NCBI GenBank assembly: GCA_021787445.1
Contig: JAJYLV010000008.1
Location: 1-49,164 of the forward strand
Length of the DNA: 49,164 nt
Reading direction: 5' to 3'
From: Chloroflexota bacterium
GTDB taxonomy: Bacteria; Chloroflexota; Limnocylindria; P2-11E
In this document: positions 32,156 through 42,325 of the stretch, in pieces
How positions within the stretch are numbered: the first letter of the stretch is position 1
Layout of the letters: every line of letters starts with the position of its first letter
The notes under the pieces: generated by a model
Seen by the model: only the letters and a program-made list of their open reading frames with translations
Told to the model about the DNA's origin: nothing
Databases searched by the model: none
Made by a program: the position numbers and the translations under genes

Positions 32156-33832
32156 TCAGCGATCGGGCTGCACCAGCGCGTAGCGGAGCGTGTCCTCCGC
32201 GACGCCGCGGAAGACCGCCATCGCCGAGACCGTCCCATACAGCTCGGATCGCGGCTTCTCGAGCGCGACGACGACCACCATGTACGGATCGTGCGAGGGC
32301 ACGAACCCCGCGAACGTGCTGATGTACTGGCCGTCGAGGTAGTGCCCGTCCGGCGACGCGATCTGCGCCGTCCCCGTCTTCCCGGCGACGCTGTAGTCCG
32401 CCAGATGCGCGGCGTGCGCGATCCCCTTGTCGACCGTCGCGACGAGCATGTCGCGCAGCGTCGCCGCCGTCCGCTCCGAGACCACGCGACGGATGGCGGC
32501 CGGCGCGGTGCGGTGCTCCCCGTCCGCACCGCGCCAGCTCGCCACCACGTAGGGCCGGTAGAGCGTCCCGCCGTTCGCGATCGCGGCGTACACGGACGCG
32601 AGCTGGAGCGGCGTCGCCGTCAGGCCCTGTCCGAAGGCCGCGGTCCCGAGGTCGACCGGGTACCACTGCGCGAGCGGCCGCAGGATGCCCGGCGCCTCTC
32701 CCGCGAGATCGACCCCGGTCGCCGTCCCGATCCCGAACGAGCGCAGGGCGTCGTACAGGCGCTGCTCACCGAGCTTCTTCGCGACGAACACCGCGCCCGC
32801 GTTCGCGGAATGCTCGAGGACCTGCGTCATCGTCGAGGGCCCCCACACCTCGCCGAGCGCGTTGTAGAGCCGCCGTCCGCCGATGTCGGCGTAGCCCGTG
32901 TCGACGTAGGTCGTGTTCGGAGTGATGAGCCCGTCCTGCAGGGCGGCCGCCATCGTGATCGCCTTCATCACCGACCCGGGCTCGTACGCCCAGTCGATGA
33001 CGCGGTCGGGCAGCGCCGCCGGATCCGCCGCGATGACGGCGCTCGGGTCGAACGTGGGATACGACGCGGAGGCGAGGATCGCGCCGTTGCGCGGATCGAG
33101 CACGACGATCGAGCCGCTCGCCGCGTGCTCCCGCTCCACCGCCGTCCGCAGCTCGCGCTCCGCCGACGTCTGGATGGACAGGTCGACCGTGAGCGTGACG
33201 TCCGCTCCGTTGCGCGGCGGGACGCTCTCGCGCAACCCGAGGGCGATCTCGCGGTCCGCCGGGTCGCGCTCCGCGACGAGCTTCCCGTCGGTCCCGCGCA
33301 GGACGCGGTCGTACCTCTCCTCGACCCCCTCCTGCCCGACACCGGCGTCGTTGACGAACCCGAGCAGGTGGGAGGCGAGGTCGCCGTTCGGGTAGAGCCG
33401 CTTAGGCTCCTCGACGAAGCCGAGACCGTCGACGTGCAGGTCCGCGATGGCGTTCGCCGTCGCTTCGGGCAGCCGGCGCTGGATGAATACCCAGTCCGCC
33501 CCCGACGTGAGCCGCTCCAGGATCGGTCCCGAGGCCCGCCCGAGGAGGATCCCGAGGTCGTTGGCGACCGTCGCCTTGTCCGCGATCCGCGCGGGGATGG
33601 CGTAGAGCGAGCGCAGGTCGACGCTGGCCGCCAGGATCGCGCCGTTGCGGTCGTAGATCGTCCCGCGCCGCGCGTGGAGGACCTGGTCGCTGAGGATCTG
33701 GCCGTTCGCCTGCTCCAGCAGCGTCGGACGCGCGACCGTCTGCCAGTACGCGACCCGCGCCGAGAGCACGATCGTGAGCACGGCGAAAAGGGCGAAGAGG
33801 ATGCGGAGGCGCGCGGACGAGACCGGCGCCAT
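32156..33832 (-). CDS. ftsI: FtsI/PBP2-type division transpeptidase
   Basis: A 558-residue class B penicillin-binding protein. Membrane helix at about residues 8-28; PBP dimer domain with RRGTIYDRNGAILAAS; transpeptidase motifs SxxK (EPGSVMKAIT, near residue 287), SxN (EHSANAGA) and KTG (VAGKTGTAQI, near 484). It crosslinks septal peptidoglycan with FtsW. No PASTA domain is present. ftsL is 4 bp upstream. Confidence 0.95.
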   Translation of the reverse strand: MAPVSSARLRILFALFAVLTIVLSARVAYWQTVARPTLLEQANGQILSDQVLHARRGTIYDRNGAILAASVDLRSLYAIPARIADKATVANDLGILLGRASGPILERLTSGADWVFIQRRLPEATANAIADLHVDGLGFVEEPKRLYPNGDLASHLLGFVNDAGVGQEGVEERYDRVLRGTDGKLVAERDPADREIALGLRESVPPRNGADVTLTVDLSIQTSAERELRTAVEREHAASGSIVVLDPRNGAILASASYPTFDPSAVIAADPAALPDRVIDWAYEPGSVMKAITMAAALQDGLITPNTTYVDTGYADIGGRRLYNALGEVWGPSTMTQVLEHSANAGAVFVAKKLGEQRLYDALRSFGIGTATGVDLAGEAPGILRPLAQWYPVDLGTAAFGQGLTATPLQLASVYAAIANGGTLYRPYVVASWRGADGEHRTAPAAIRRVVSERTAATLRDMLVATVDKGIAHAAHLADYSVAGKTGTAQIASPDGHYLDGQYISTFAGFVPSHDPYMVVVVALEKPRSELYGTVSAMAVFRGVAEDTLRYALVQPDR

Positions 33833-33836
33833 CCGC

Positions 33837-34244
33837 CTAGCGCTGCACCGCTACCGGATCCGCGGTGACGACGGGGATGTACGGCACGCGCACGAGGCCG
33901 AGCCTCTTCGCCTCCGCCTCGATGCGCGCCGGCGAGTCCAGCCGCGAGAGCTCGAGCTCGAGCAGAGCGTTCTGACGCCCCAGCTCGTCGCGTTGCGCCC
34001 GGAGACGCTGCGCCTGGTACCCGACCGACGCTATCCCCGTGGATCCGGCGAGGTAGATCAGCGCGAGGACGAACGCGACCGCGATCGCCGCCGACGCGGC
34101 GATGAAGGACCGCGTCTCCCACGCGGCGGCGCGGGTGACGGCGCGGGCGTGTCTCGGGAGCGAGCGCGAGCGGGGCGGCTGGGCGCGCCGCGCGCGACGC
34201 ACGCGGACAGACCGTCGCCGTGCCGTGAGGGCGAGCACGGTCAT
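33837..34244 (-). CDS. ftsL: FtsL-like septum protein
   Basis: A 135-residue bitopic protein: an Arg-rich cytoplasmic N terminus (about 45 residues), one membrane helix (about 48-68), then a coiled coil (YQAQRLRAQRDELGRQNALL) and the closing motif EAEAKRLGLVRV typical of FtsL/DivIC. The call is strengthened by its place between rsmH and ftsI. ATG 34244 overlaps the rsmH TGA. Confidence 0.85.
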   Translation of the reverse strand: MTVLALTARRRSVRVRRARRAQPPRSRSLPRHARAVTRAAAWETRSFIAASAAIAVAFVLALIYLAGSTGIASVGYQAQRLRAQRDELGRQNALLELELSRLDSPARIEAEAKRLGLVRVPYIPVVTADPVAVQR

Positions 34245-35188
34245 GCCGCCGCGAGCTTCTCGGCGGCGCGAAGCCTGGCGCTGCGGGCGCGCGGGTTGCG
34301 CCTCACCTCCTCGGCGTCCGGCATGACCGGCCGTCGGGAGATGAGACGCACACCCGCGCGGTGCCCGCAGACGCAGGTGGGGAGGTGGGGAGGACAGATG
34401 CAGTCGCGGGACTCCCGCACCATGAACGTCTTCACGGCGCGGTCCTCCAGCGAGTGGAACGAGATGACGAGCAGCCGGCCACCGGGCCGGAGGATCTCGA
34501 GCGCGGCGCGGAGGCCATGCTCGAGGGATGCGAGCTCGTCGTTGACGGCCATTCGGAGCGCCTGGAACACGCGCGTCGCGGGGTCGACGCCGCGTGGCCG
34601 CCGCGTCTTCACGCCGGCCACGAAGCGGCCGAGATCGTCGGCCGCGAGGAAGGGACGCCGCGTGCGACGGCGCGCGATCGCCGCCGCGATCCGCCCGGCC
34701 TCGGGCTCCTCGCCGAGCTCCACCAGAACGCGGCGCAGCTCGGCGACGTCCCACGTGTTCACCACGTCGGCCGCGGTGATCGGGCGATCGGGGTCGGCCC
34801 TCATGTCCAGAGGGCCTTCCGCCCGGAAGCTGAAGCCCCGCCGCTCGTCGGCGAGCTGCATGGACGAGAGCCCGAGGTCGAGGACCACGGCGTCGGCCGG
34901 CGCGAAGCCGTGCTCGCGCGCGACGCCGTCCAGGTCCGCGAAGCTCGCTCGGACGAGGGTGACCCGGTCGCCGTAACGCGCCAGCTCCCGTCGCGCGATC
35001 TCGATGGCCGCAGGATCGACGTCGAGACCGAGAAGACGCCCGTTCGGGGCGCTCCGCTCGAGGAGGGCGGCGGCGTGACCGCCCGCGCCCACCGTGCCGT
35101 CGACGTAGCGCCCACCGTCGTGAGGAGCCGCGAGATCGACGACCGCGCCGAGGAGAACGGGCTCGTGCGCACGCTCAGATCCCGAGAT
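34241..35188 (-). CDS. rsmH: 16S rRNA m4C1402 methyltransferase RsmH (MraW)
   Basis: SAM-dependent methyltransferase of 16S rRNA. The core is complete: HEPVLLGAVVDL, YVDGTVGAGGHAAALLE (SAM loop), VLDLGLSSMQLADERRGFSF, LDMRAD, RVFQALRMAVNDEL and VISFHSLEDRAVK. The start is a problem: between the in-frame ATG at 35368, deep inside mraZ, and HEPVLL there is no ATG, GTG, TTG or CTG codon. The coordinate given uses an ATC at 35188, preceded by GAGAAG, as a tentative non-standard start. A one-base sequence error or frameshift from mraZ is also possible. The function call is secure, the 5' end is not. Confidence 0.85.
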   Translation of the reverse strand: MSGSERAHEPVLLGAVVDLAAPHDGGRYVDGTVGAGGHAAALLERSAPNGRLLGLDVDPAAIEIARRELARYGDRVTLVRASFADLDGVAREHGFAPADAVVLDLGLSSMQLADERRGFSFRAEGPLDMRADPDRPITAADVVNTWDVAELRRVLVELGEEPEAGRIAAAIARRRTRRPFLAADDLGRFVAGVKTRRPRGVDPATRVFQALRMAVNDELASLEHGLRAALEILRPGGRLLVISFHSLEDRAVKTFMVRESRDCICPPHLPTCVCGHRAGVRLISRRPVMPDAEEVRRNPRARSARLRAAEKLAAA

Positions 35189-35606
35189 CGGCGAGCTTCT
35201 CGCCGATGGAGGACTCGACCTGGGCGAGGCGGGCGTGCCAGCGTCCGGGCTCCCAGACCTCGAGGTGATCGGAGGCGCCGACGACGAGCGCTTCTCCCGA
35301 GAGGCCGGCGTACTCGCGGAGGTGCGCCGGGACGACGATCCGCCCCTGCCCGTCCGGGTCCGCGTCATGCGCGCCCGAGACGAGGAAGTGCACGAACTGC
35401 TGTCGGAGCGGGTCCGTCCGCGGCCGCTTGCGGATGTCGGCGTTGATGCTCTCCCACTCGTCGTTCGGGAAGATGGCGAGGCACTCCCCTATCCAACGGC
35501 TCACGACCGCTCCTTCTTTGAAGCGGGAGCGGAACTTGGACGGGATCGCCAGCCGACCCTTCTCGTCCAGGCTGTGCGCGAATTCCCCCAGGAAAGCGCC
35601 TTCCAC
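35175..35606 (-). CDS. mraZ: Transcriptional regulator MraZ
   Basis: A 143-residue protein with two SpoVT/AbrB-like halves: LGEFAHSLDEKGRLAIPSKF near the N terminus and DADPDGQGRIVVPAHLREYAG in the second half. MraZ forms rings, binds repeated boxes before its own gene and represses the dcw operon. I start at GTG 35606 (normal MraZ length, AAAGGGA about 8 nt upstream) rather than at 35642. Three boxes are seen upstream. Confidence 0.92.
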   Translation of the reverse strand: MEGAFLGEFAHSLDEKGRLAIPSKFRSRFKEGAVVSRWIGECLAIFPNDEWESINADIRKRPRTDPLRQQFVHFLVSGAHDADPDGQGRIVVPAHLREYAGLSGEALVVGASDHLEVWEPGRWHARLAQVESSIGEKLADLGI

Positions 35607-35635
35607 CGACCCGTCCCTTTCCGGGCGACGATGAC

Positions 35636-35662
35636 TCCCCACTCGTCACCACGATTCACCAC
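35636..35662 (-). promoter_or_regulatory. MraZ-binding boxes (three direct repeats)
   Basis: On the minus strand GTGGTGA (35662-35656), GTGGTGA (35652-35646) and GTGGGGA (35642-35636) repeat at exactly 10 bp. They lie between the -10 box and the mraZ start, where MraZ autorepression sites are known to lie. Confidence 0.75.
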
Positions 35663-35670
35663 GCAGCGGC

Positions 35671-35698
35671 ATTTTCACCCACCAGACATGTTTGTCAA
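35671..35698 (-). promoter_or_regulatory. dcw operon promoter
   Basis: A perfect TTGACA -35 box (35698-35693) and GAAAAT (35676-35671, four of six matches to TATAAT) are separated by 16 bp, just upstream of the MraZ boxes. It should drive mraZ and the genes downstream. Confidence 0.65.
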
Positions 35699-35940
35699 GG
35701 CCTTTTCGGTCTCTGGCCGGGCGACAGCCGATCAGCGCGAGGCGGGGTGATGTCGCGGCGGGCGAATGCGATCTCGCGAAGGCCTGCGACCGGGCCCCGG
35801 CCGGCACAAGTCACGTCCGGGACAAAGAGCGGGCCGGGGGGAGCAGGCCCGGAGCGAGACGCCGGGACCGCCAGGGGGTGCGCCACCCCGCCGGGCGCTG
35901 ATCGTGCCAGCCGGGTGCGTCATCCGGCCAAGCGCCGAGA
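35699..35940. other. Intergenic region between fabH and the dcw promoter
   Basis: 242 bp without a supported gene. Short GC-rich inverted repeats are present, but no hairpin with a T-run that would be a clear terminator for fabH. Confidence 0.4.
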
Positions 35941-37023
35941 TCAGCCGGGCAGCCTCACCCGCTCCAGAAGATCGTCCACGGTGCGAGCGGCGCGGCCCAC
36001 GAGGCCCTTCTCGCGCCGATCGGGGATCGGCACGCCCCACCACTCCATGACCGCCGCTCCCCAGGTGAACCCGCCGCCGAAGGCCGCGAGCAGCACCCGG
36101 TCGCCCTTGTGAAGACGCCCCTGCTCCGCCGCTTCCGACAGCGCGATGGGGATCGAGGCCGCCGAGGTGTTCCCGTAGTGCTGGATGTTCACGAAGACCT
36201 TCTCCGGAGGGAAGTGCAGGCGCCGCGCGACCGCGTCGATGATGCGGAGGTTGGCCTGGTGCGGGACGAGCAGATCGATGTCGTCGCCGGTCACGCCGGC
36301 CGCCGCGAGCGCCTCCTCCGCGGCGTCGCACATCGACTTCACGGCCAGCTTGAACACCTCGCCGCCCTGCATGCGGATGAAGTGCTGACCCTGCTCCACC
36401 GTCTCTTTGCTCGCGGGCATCCGCGTTCCGCCCGCGCGGACGAGGAGGAGCTCCCCCTTCGACCCGTCGGCGTGGAGGACCGCCGACTCGACGCCCACCG
36501 AGGCGTTCGACGCCTCGAGCACGACCGCCCCCGCGCCGTCGCCGAACAGCACGCACGTCGTGCGGTCCGTGAAGTCGAGCAGGCGCGACAGGGTCTCCGC
36601 GCCGATGACGAGCGCGTTCCGCGCCGTGCCGCCGAGGATCATGCCGTTGGCGATCGCGAGCGCCGAGATGAAGGACGTGCACGCCGCTTCGACGTCGAAC
36701 GCGCCCGCGTGCTCGGCGCCCAGCGCCGACTGCACGATGCACGCGGTCGCCGGGAACAGGTAGTCCGGCGACGCGGATCCCACCACGATCAGATCGAGAT
36801 CGGCGGGTCGCATGTGTGCACGCTCCAGCGCGACCTTCGCGGCACGAATGGCGAGCGTCGACGTCGACTCCCCGTCGGCCGCGAAATGCCGCTCCTTGAT
36901 CCCCGTCCGCGTCGTGATCCATTCGTCGGACGTGTCGACCATCTTCTCGAAGTCGCGATTCGTCACGATGCGGGATGGAGCGTGGAAGCCGTATCCGGTG
37001 ACGACGGCGTTGTGGTTGGCCAC
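35941..37023 (-). CDS. fabH: Beta-ketoacyl-ACP synthase III (FabH)
   Basis: A 360-residue thiolase-fold enzyme that starts fatty acid synthesis by condensing acyl-CoA with malonyl-ACP. Catalytic Cys in VEAACTSFISALAIA, His in VPHQANLRIIDAV and Asn in HYGNTSAASIP; TSDEWITTRTGIKER is the typical N-terminal signature. It is slightly long because of a C-terminal extension after GFTWGAAVMEW. GTG 37023 lies 7 bp after the zinc-ribbon gene. Confidence 0.95.
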   Translation of the reverse strand: MANHNAVVTGYGFHAPSRIVTNRDFEKMVDTSDEWITTRTGIKERHFAADGESTSTLAIRAAKVALERAHMRPADLDLIVVGSASPDYLFPATACIVQSALGAEHAGAFDVEAACTSFISALAIANGMILGGTARNALVIGAETLSRLLDFTDRTTCVLFGDGAGAVVLEASNASVGVESAVLHADGSKGELLLVRAGGTRMPASKETVEQGQHFIRMQGGEVFKLAVKSMCDAAEEALAAAGVTGDDIDLLVPHQANLRIIDAVARRLHFPPEKVFVNIQHYGNTSAASIPIALSEAAEQGRLHKGDRVLLAAFGGGFTWGAAVMEWWGVPIPDRREKGLVGRAARTVDDLLERVRLPG

Positions 37024-37030
37024 GACGGGC

Positions 37031-37378
37031 CTACGCGCGCCGCTCGCGCTTCTGTGCGGTGGTCCGCTTGAAGAGGGCGTTCACGTCGCCCTCGAACGTG
37101 GCCAGGAGACCGTGGGCGTCCAGCACGTCGTCGATGCTGACGGGCGGCCGGCGATGCTCGCGCGACCGCCCCTCCCTGACCGGCGTGACCGCCGCTTTCT
37201 GCTCCTCGACGACGACGAGGAGCTTGAACGCGGTCTGGCAGCTCGAGCACGTCACGCGGACGATCCACGCCGAGTCGAGCTTCCCGAGCACGCGGATATC
37301 CGAGCGCGCGTGGTTGGTCCCGCACACGCTGCAGTCGAACTTCTTCGCTTCCTCACGAAGGGTGCGGAGGATGTTCAC
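37031..37378 (-). CDS. Zinc-ribbon protein of unknown function
   Basis: A 115-residue protein with CSVCG (about residues 16-20) and CSSC (about 44-47), spaced as in a four-Cys zinc ribbon, then a hydrophobic strand KLLVVVEE and a basic tail. Just upstream of fabH, transcribed with it. It may bind nucleic acid or act as a small metal-dependent partner; no family is recognised. Confidence 0.6.
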   Translation of the reverse strand: MNILRTLREEAKKFDCSVCGTNHARSDIRVLGKLDSAWIVRVTCSSCQTAFKLLVVVEEQKAAVTPVREGRSREHRRPPVSIDDVLDAHGLLATFEGDVNALFKRTTAQKRERRA

Positions 37379-37430
37379 GCGCGTATCACTCTAGCCGCAC
37401 GCCCGCTCGGCGTGCCACGGAGGGAGCACG

Positions 37431-39398
<1,968 letters not shown>

Positions 39399-39456
39399 TG
39401 GCGGACCCCCCGTTCCGTGATGGCCGCCCCAGTATGGAACGCGCGGCGGCGCCGTT

Positions 39457-39792
39457 TCAGCGGAGGCGGGCGACCCCCGCCTCCGCCTCGTCGGCGCTCC
39501 GTCCGGTGACGGCCACGAAGACGTCCTCCAGGCTCCGCGCGGCGTGGCGCTCGGCCAGGTCGTCCACGTCGCCGTCGGCGACCAGCCGTCCGGCGTGGAG
39601 GATCCCGATGCGGTCCGCGAGCCGCTCCGCCTCGTCCAGGTCATGGGTCGTCAGGACGATCGTCGCGTCATGGCGCTCCCGGAGATCGCGCAGGAGCGTC
39701 TGGAGCTCGCGCCGGCGCCGCACGTCGAGCCCGGTCGTCGGCTCGTCGAGGAGCACGAGCGCGGGCGCGATGACGCCATGAGGTCGATGCAT
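39457..39792 (-). pseudogene. Truncated ABC transporter ATPase
   Basis: 111 codons covering only the last part of an ABC ATPase: Walker B with D-loop (PALVLLDEPTTGLDVRRRREL), H-loop TTHDLDEAERLADRI and the tail LEDVFVAVTGRSADEAE found in multidrug-type ATPases. Walker A, Q-loop and the LSGG signature are missing, and the upstream 116 bp do not encode them. A partner permease is absent. It is most simply a decayed gene remnant. Confidence 0.75.
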
Positions 39793-39908
39793 CTTATGGA
39801 CGCTATCGAGGTCGCTGCCGGCGAGAGCGGAACGGACACGCGCCCTTTTGGCGAGGCCGTCCCCGCCCTCCGCTCACGGCGCCGTCGACGATCGACGGGC
39901 CGGTCCCG

Positions 39909-40061
39909 CTAGACGACCGTCCTGCGGCCCGAGAGGAGCTGGATGATCAGCACGATCAAGGCAAGGACCAGCAGGATATGGATCAGCGCACCGACGCTCG
40001 GGAGCGCCACGACGCCGAGCAGCCACAGGATCAGGAGCACGGCGATGATCGTCCACAGCAT
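39909..40061 (-). CDS. lmo0937-type mini membrane protein (DUF5670-like)
   Basis: A 50-residue protein: MLWTIIAVLLILWLLGVV, a short turn with Pro and Ser, then GALIHILLVLALIVLIIQLL and a basic end GRRTVV. This two-helix pattern matches the lmo0937/DUF5670 family of stress-induced small membrane proteins. GGAGGT lies 5 nt before the ATG, so translation should be efficient. Confidence 0.8.
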   Translation of the reverse strand: MLWTIIAVLLILWLLGVVALPSVGALIHILLVLALIVLIIQLLSGRRTVV

Positions 40062-40208
40062 GCGGCACCTCCTTCAGCGCGCCCTTCGGACGCAAGCGAT
40101 GTGCCACGCCGGCGCCCGGAGAAGCGACGCGTCCACCGGCCCCCTAACGGTGAGGTAACACGCGGAACGACGACGGCGTGCGTCGTCCCGCGCTCCTGCG
40201 CGGCGCCG

Positions 40209-40628
40209 CTACATGTAGGCGAACGACGCGCCGCCGTCCGGTCCCCCGCCCGGAGCGTCGCGCTGGCAGAAGCGTTCGACGATCCGGAGCAGGTCGGTCA
40301 GCTGGAACGGCTTCGCCAGGTAGTCGTCAGCCCCGATCTCCTGCGCCCACGCGCGTGCGTTCTCGGCGGCAGTGACGACGACGACCGGGCACCGGAGTCC
40401 CTTCTCCCGAAGGGCCCGCGCGAATCCCCAGCCGTCCATGGTCGGCATGCGCATGTCGAGGAGGACGAGGCACGGAGCCTCTCGGCCCAGGACCTCGAGA
40501 GCTTCCGCGCCGTTCTGCGCCGCGAGCACGCGATACCCCTCGCCCGAGAGGATGTCCGTCATGAGATCGAGGATCGAAGGGTCGTCGTCGACCGCGAGCA
40601 CGGAGGTCCCGTCCCAAGCCCCTCTCAC
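40209..40628 (-). CDS. Single-domain response regulator receiver
   Basis: A 139-residue CheY-like domain without an output domain. Acidic pocket in LAVDDDPSILDLM, phospho-acceptor Asp in LVLLDMRMPTMDGWG, Thr in VVVTAAEN, Lys in GADDYLAKPFQLTDLL. The C terminus is a Gly-rich tail. No histidine kinase is in the window, so its partner is elsewhere. The start at GTG 40628 could be shortened to the GTG coding LAVDDD. Confidence 0.88.
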   Translation of the reverse strand: MRGAWDGTSVLAVDDDPSILDLMTDILSGEGYRVLAAQNGAEALEVLGREAPCLVLLDMRMPTMDGWGFARALREKGLRCPVVVVTAAENARAWAQEIGADDYLAKPFQLTDLLRIVERFCQRDAPGGGPDGGASFAYM

Positions 40629-40720
40629 CGGGTGCGCATCCTACGAGAGCGCATTCGATGCGTCGAACGCGGATAGCTCGGTCGCTCGCTTGAGCGACGA
40701 CACCGCGTTGGCGCGAGGAC

Positions 40721-41021
40721 GCCGAGCGGGTCCATAAGCGGGGTCCTGTCCCCCTTGCGGGGTGACGGTCATCTCTCTCGGCCGAAGGTCACCCTCCGGC
40801 TCGTGCGATCGACCCGGGGACGGCGCGGGCCACGCCATGGTCCCCCTATTCGATCTTGCTCCCGCTAGAGCTTGCCGCGTTTCACTCCGCCTCGCGGCGG
40901 CATCGTCACTGTGGCGCTGGTCCTCGCCTCACGGCGGACGGGTGTTGCCCGCTAGCGTGCCCTGTGGAGCCCCGACTTTCCTCGACGCCTCGCGGCGCCG
41001 CGACCGTCGGACCTGCTCGGC
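40721..41021 (-). ncRNA. rnpB: RNase P RNA
   Basis: About 300 nt with the universal RNase P blocks: GAGGAAAGTCGGGGCTCC (starting at 40983), ACAGGGCACGCTAGCGGGCA with the following GTAA-like turn, GTGAAACGCGGCAAG with GGAGCAAGATCGAATAGGGG, AGAGAGATGACCGTC (40778-40764) and ACAGGACCCCGCTTAT (40749-40734). The ends pair as P1: GCCGAGCAGGTCC (41021-41009) with GGACCCGCTCGGC (40733-40721), one mismatch. The short length implies reduced peripheral helices. It explains the otherwise gene-free 40629-41108. Confidence 0.9.
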
Positions 41022-41028
41022 ACCCACC

Positions 41029-41034
41029 ATTTTA
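41029..41034 (-). promoter_or_regulatory. rnpB -10 box
   Basis: TAAAAT lies 7 bases upstream of the predicted RNA 5' end. No good -35 box is seen. Upstream, a 20-nt motif (CTCTCGGCCGTACGCGCGAG on the plus strand, then a diverged copy about 33 bp on) forms an imperfect direct repeat. Confidence 0.5.
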
Positions 41035-41108
41035 CCGGTCTCTCGGCCGTACGCGCGAGGCCCTCTATCGATCTCCCGGCCGCACTCGCGAGACGCTTTT
41101 CTCGGAGC

Positions 41109-41897
41109 TCACAAGGCCTGTAGGTACCGGCGCATCAATGAGTCGAGCTTCTCCGCTCCCCTGAGGACATCCGTCGGCAGCATCACCCCCACCCGCTCGG
41201 CATAGACGCGCGACAGGCCGATGCCGCGCACGGCGTCGTCCGCATCGACGAGATCCGCGACGAGCCGCACGACGTCGAGCAGGCCGCAGCCCAGGTGCGC
41301 GCGCCCCCAGCTCCGAAGCACGACGCCGCGCTCGCTCGTGACGACGTTGGCGCAGCGCAGGTCGCCGTGCACGAGGACGGCCGGCCACCTGCGAAGGCGC
41401 CGCGCGGCCCCGCGCGCGTCGCTCACGGCGGTGTCGGGGGCGCCGGCCGCCGCGATCTCCTCGACGACGTCCGCGGGCGACCGCTCCGGGACGCCGAGCG
41501 CCCGCAGCGCGGGCGCGTCGCGCGCGACCGCCTCCTCGACGGAGACGAGCGCCTCGACGATCTCGCGCGGGTCACGGCCGCAGGCCGTCGGCGCGTCCTC
41601 GAGATCCTCGAGGAGCAGCCAGCGCGGGGCGGCGACGGTCGCGGGCGGGATGCCGCGCGCGTGCACCTTCGCCACATGCGGCGTCCGGCGCGACAAGAAC
41701 GGAAGGAGCTGGACCTCGAGCGCGGCGCGCGGCGCGAAGCGCTCGAACACGACGGAGCGCTCCGCGTCGCCGGATCGATAGCGCACGCGCTCGCGTTCGA
41801 CCCCGTCGCGCGTGCCGAGCGCCTCGCCGCGAACGCCGGCGACCTCTGCGCCGAGCGCGCGCGCCAGCATGGCGGCGAGCGGCGCTTCGTCGGTCAC
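41109..41897 (-). CDS. Aminoglycoside phosphotransferase-fold protein, possibly inactive
   Basis: A 262-residue protein with a kinase-like APH fold: N-lobe strands (SVVFERFAPRAALEVQLLPF), hinge WLLLEDLED, catalytic loop LVHGDLRCANVV, then VVLRSWGRAHLGCGLLDVVRL. In active enzymes the last segment begins with an Asp-Trp pair (DW) whose Asp binds magnesium; here the Asp is a Ser (RSW). Phosphotransfer may therefore be lost or weak. GTG 41897 overlaps the rnhA stop. The substrate is unknown. Confidence 0.7.
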   Translation of the reverse strand: MTDEAPLAAMLARALGAEVAGVRGEALGTRDGVERERVRYRSGDAERSVVFERFAPRAALEVQLLPFLSRRTPHVAKVHARGIPPATVAAPRWLLLEDLEDAPTACGRDPREIVEALVSVEEAVARDAPALRALGVPERSPADVVEEIAAAGAPDTAVSDARGAARRLRRWPAVLVHGDLRCANVVTSERGVVLRSWGRAHLGCGLLDVVRLVADLVDADDAVRGIGLSRVYAERVGVMLPTDVLRGAEKLDSLMRRYLQAL

Positions 41898-42325
41898 ATC
41901 CGGCTCCGCGCCGCGCCTCCACCCCGCGCGTCGTCGACCGCCTTGTTCGCCAGCGCGTCCGCGAGCGCGTTCTCCTCGCGCGGGACGTGCTCGATCGACC
42001 GTCGCTCGAACTCCGCCAGAAGCCGCCCGGCGCGCAGCGCCAGCGGCCGCAGCCCGGGATGTCGGATCTTCCACAGCCCCTGCATCTGCCGGACGACGAG
42101 GAGCGAGTCCATCCGGACGTCGATCTCGTCGATCCCCCGTCGCCGCGCCTCCTCGAGGCCGAGGATGAGCGCGTTGTACTCGGCGACGTTATTGGTGGCC
42201 GTCCCGAGAGAGAGGGTGAGGCGAGCGATGGGGCGGCCGTCCTCGTCGAGGAGGATCGCGCCGGAGCCCGCCGGGCCGGGGTTCCCCCGCGCGGCGCCGT
42301 CGGCGTAGAGGGTCGCCCGCGTCAC
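41894..42325 (-). CDS. rnhA: Ribonuclease HI
   Basis: 143 residues, degrades RNA in RNA-DNA hybrids. Catalytic acids: Asp in LYADGAARGNPG, Glu in NNVAEYNALI, Asp in VRMDSLLVV and Asp in NALADALAN. This is the compact form without the basic E. coli-type protrusion. GTG 42325 overlaps the stop of the threonine dehydratase gene. Confidence 0.93.
   Translation of the reverse strand: MTRATLYADGAARGNPGPAGSGAILLDEDGRPIARLTLSLGTATNNVAEYNALILGLEEARRRGIDEIDVRMDSLLVVRQMQGLWKIRHPGLRPLALRAGRLLAEFERRSIEHVPREENALADALANKAVDDARGGGAARSRM

Noticed and set aside
40641-41164. Short reading frames in 40.6-41.1 kb
   Set aside because: The interval is the RNase P RNA gene and its promoter; the frames are incidental.
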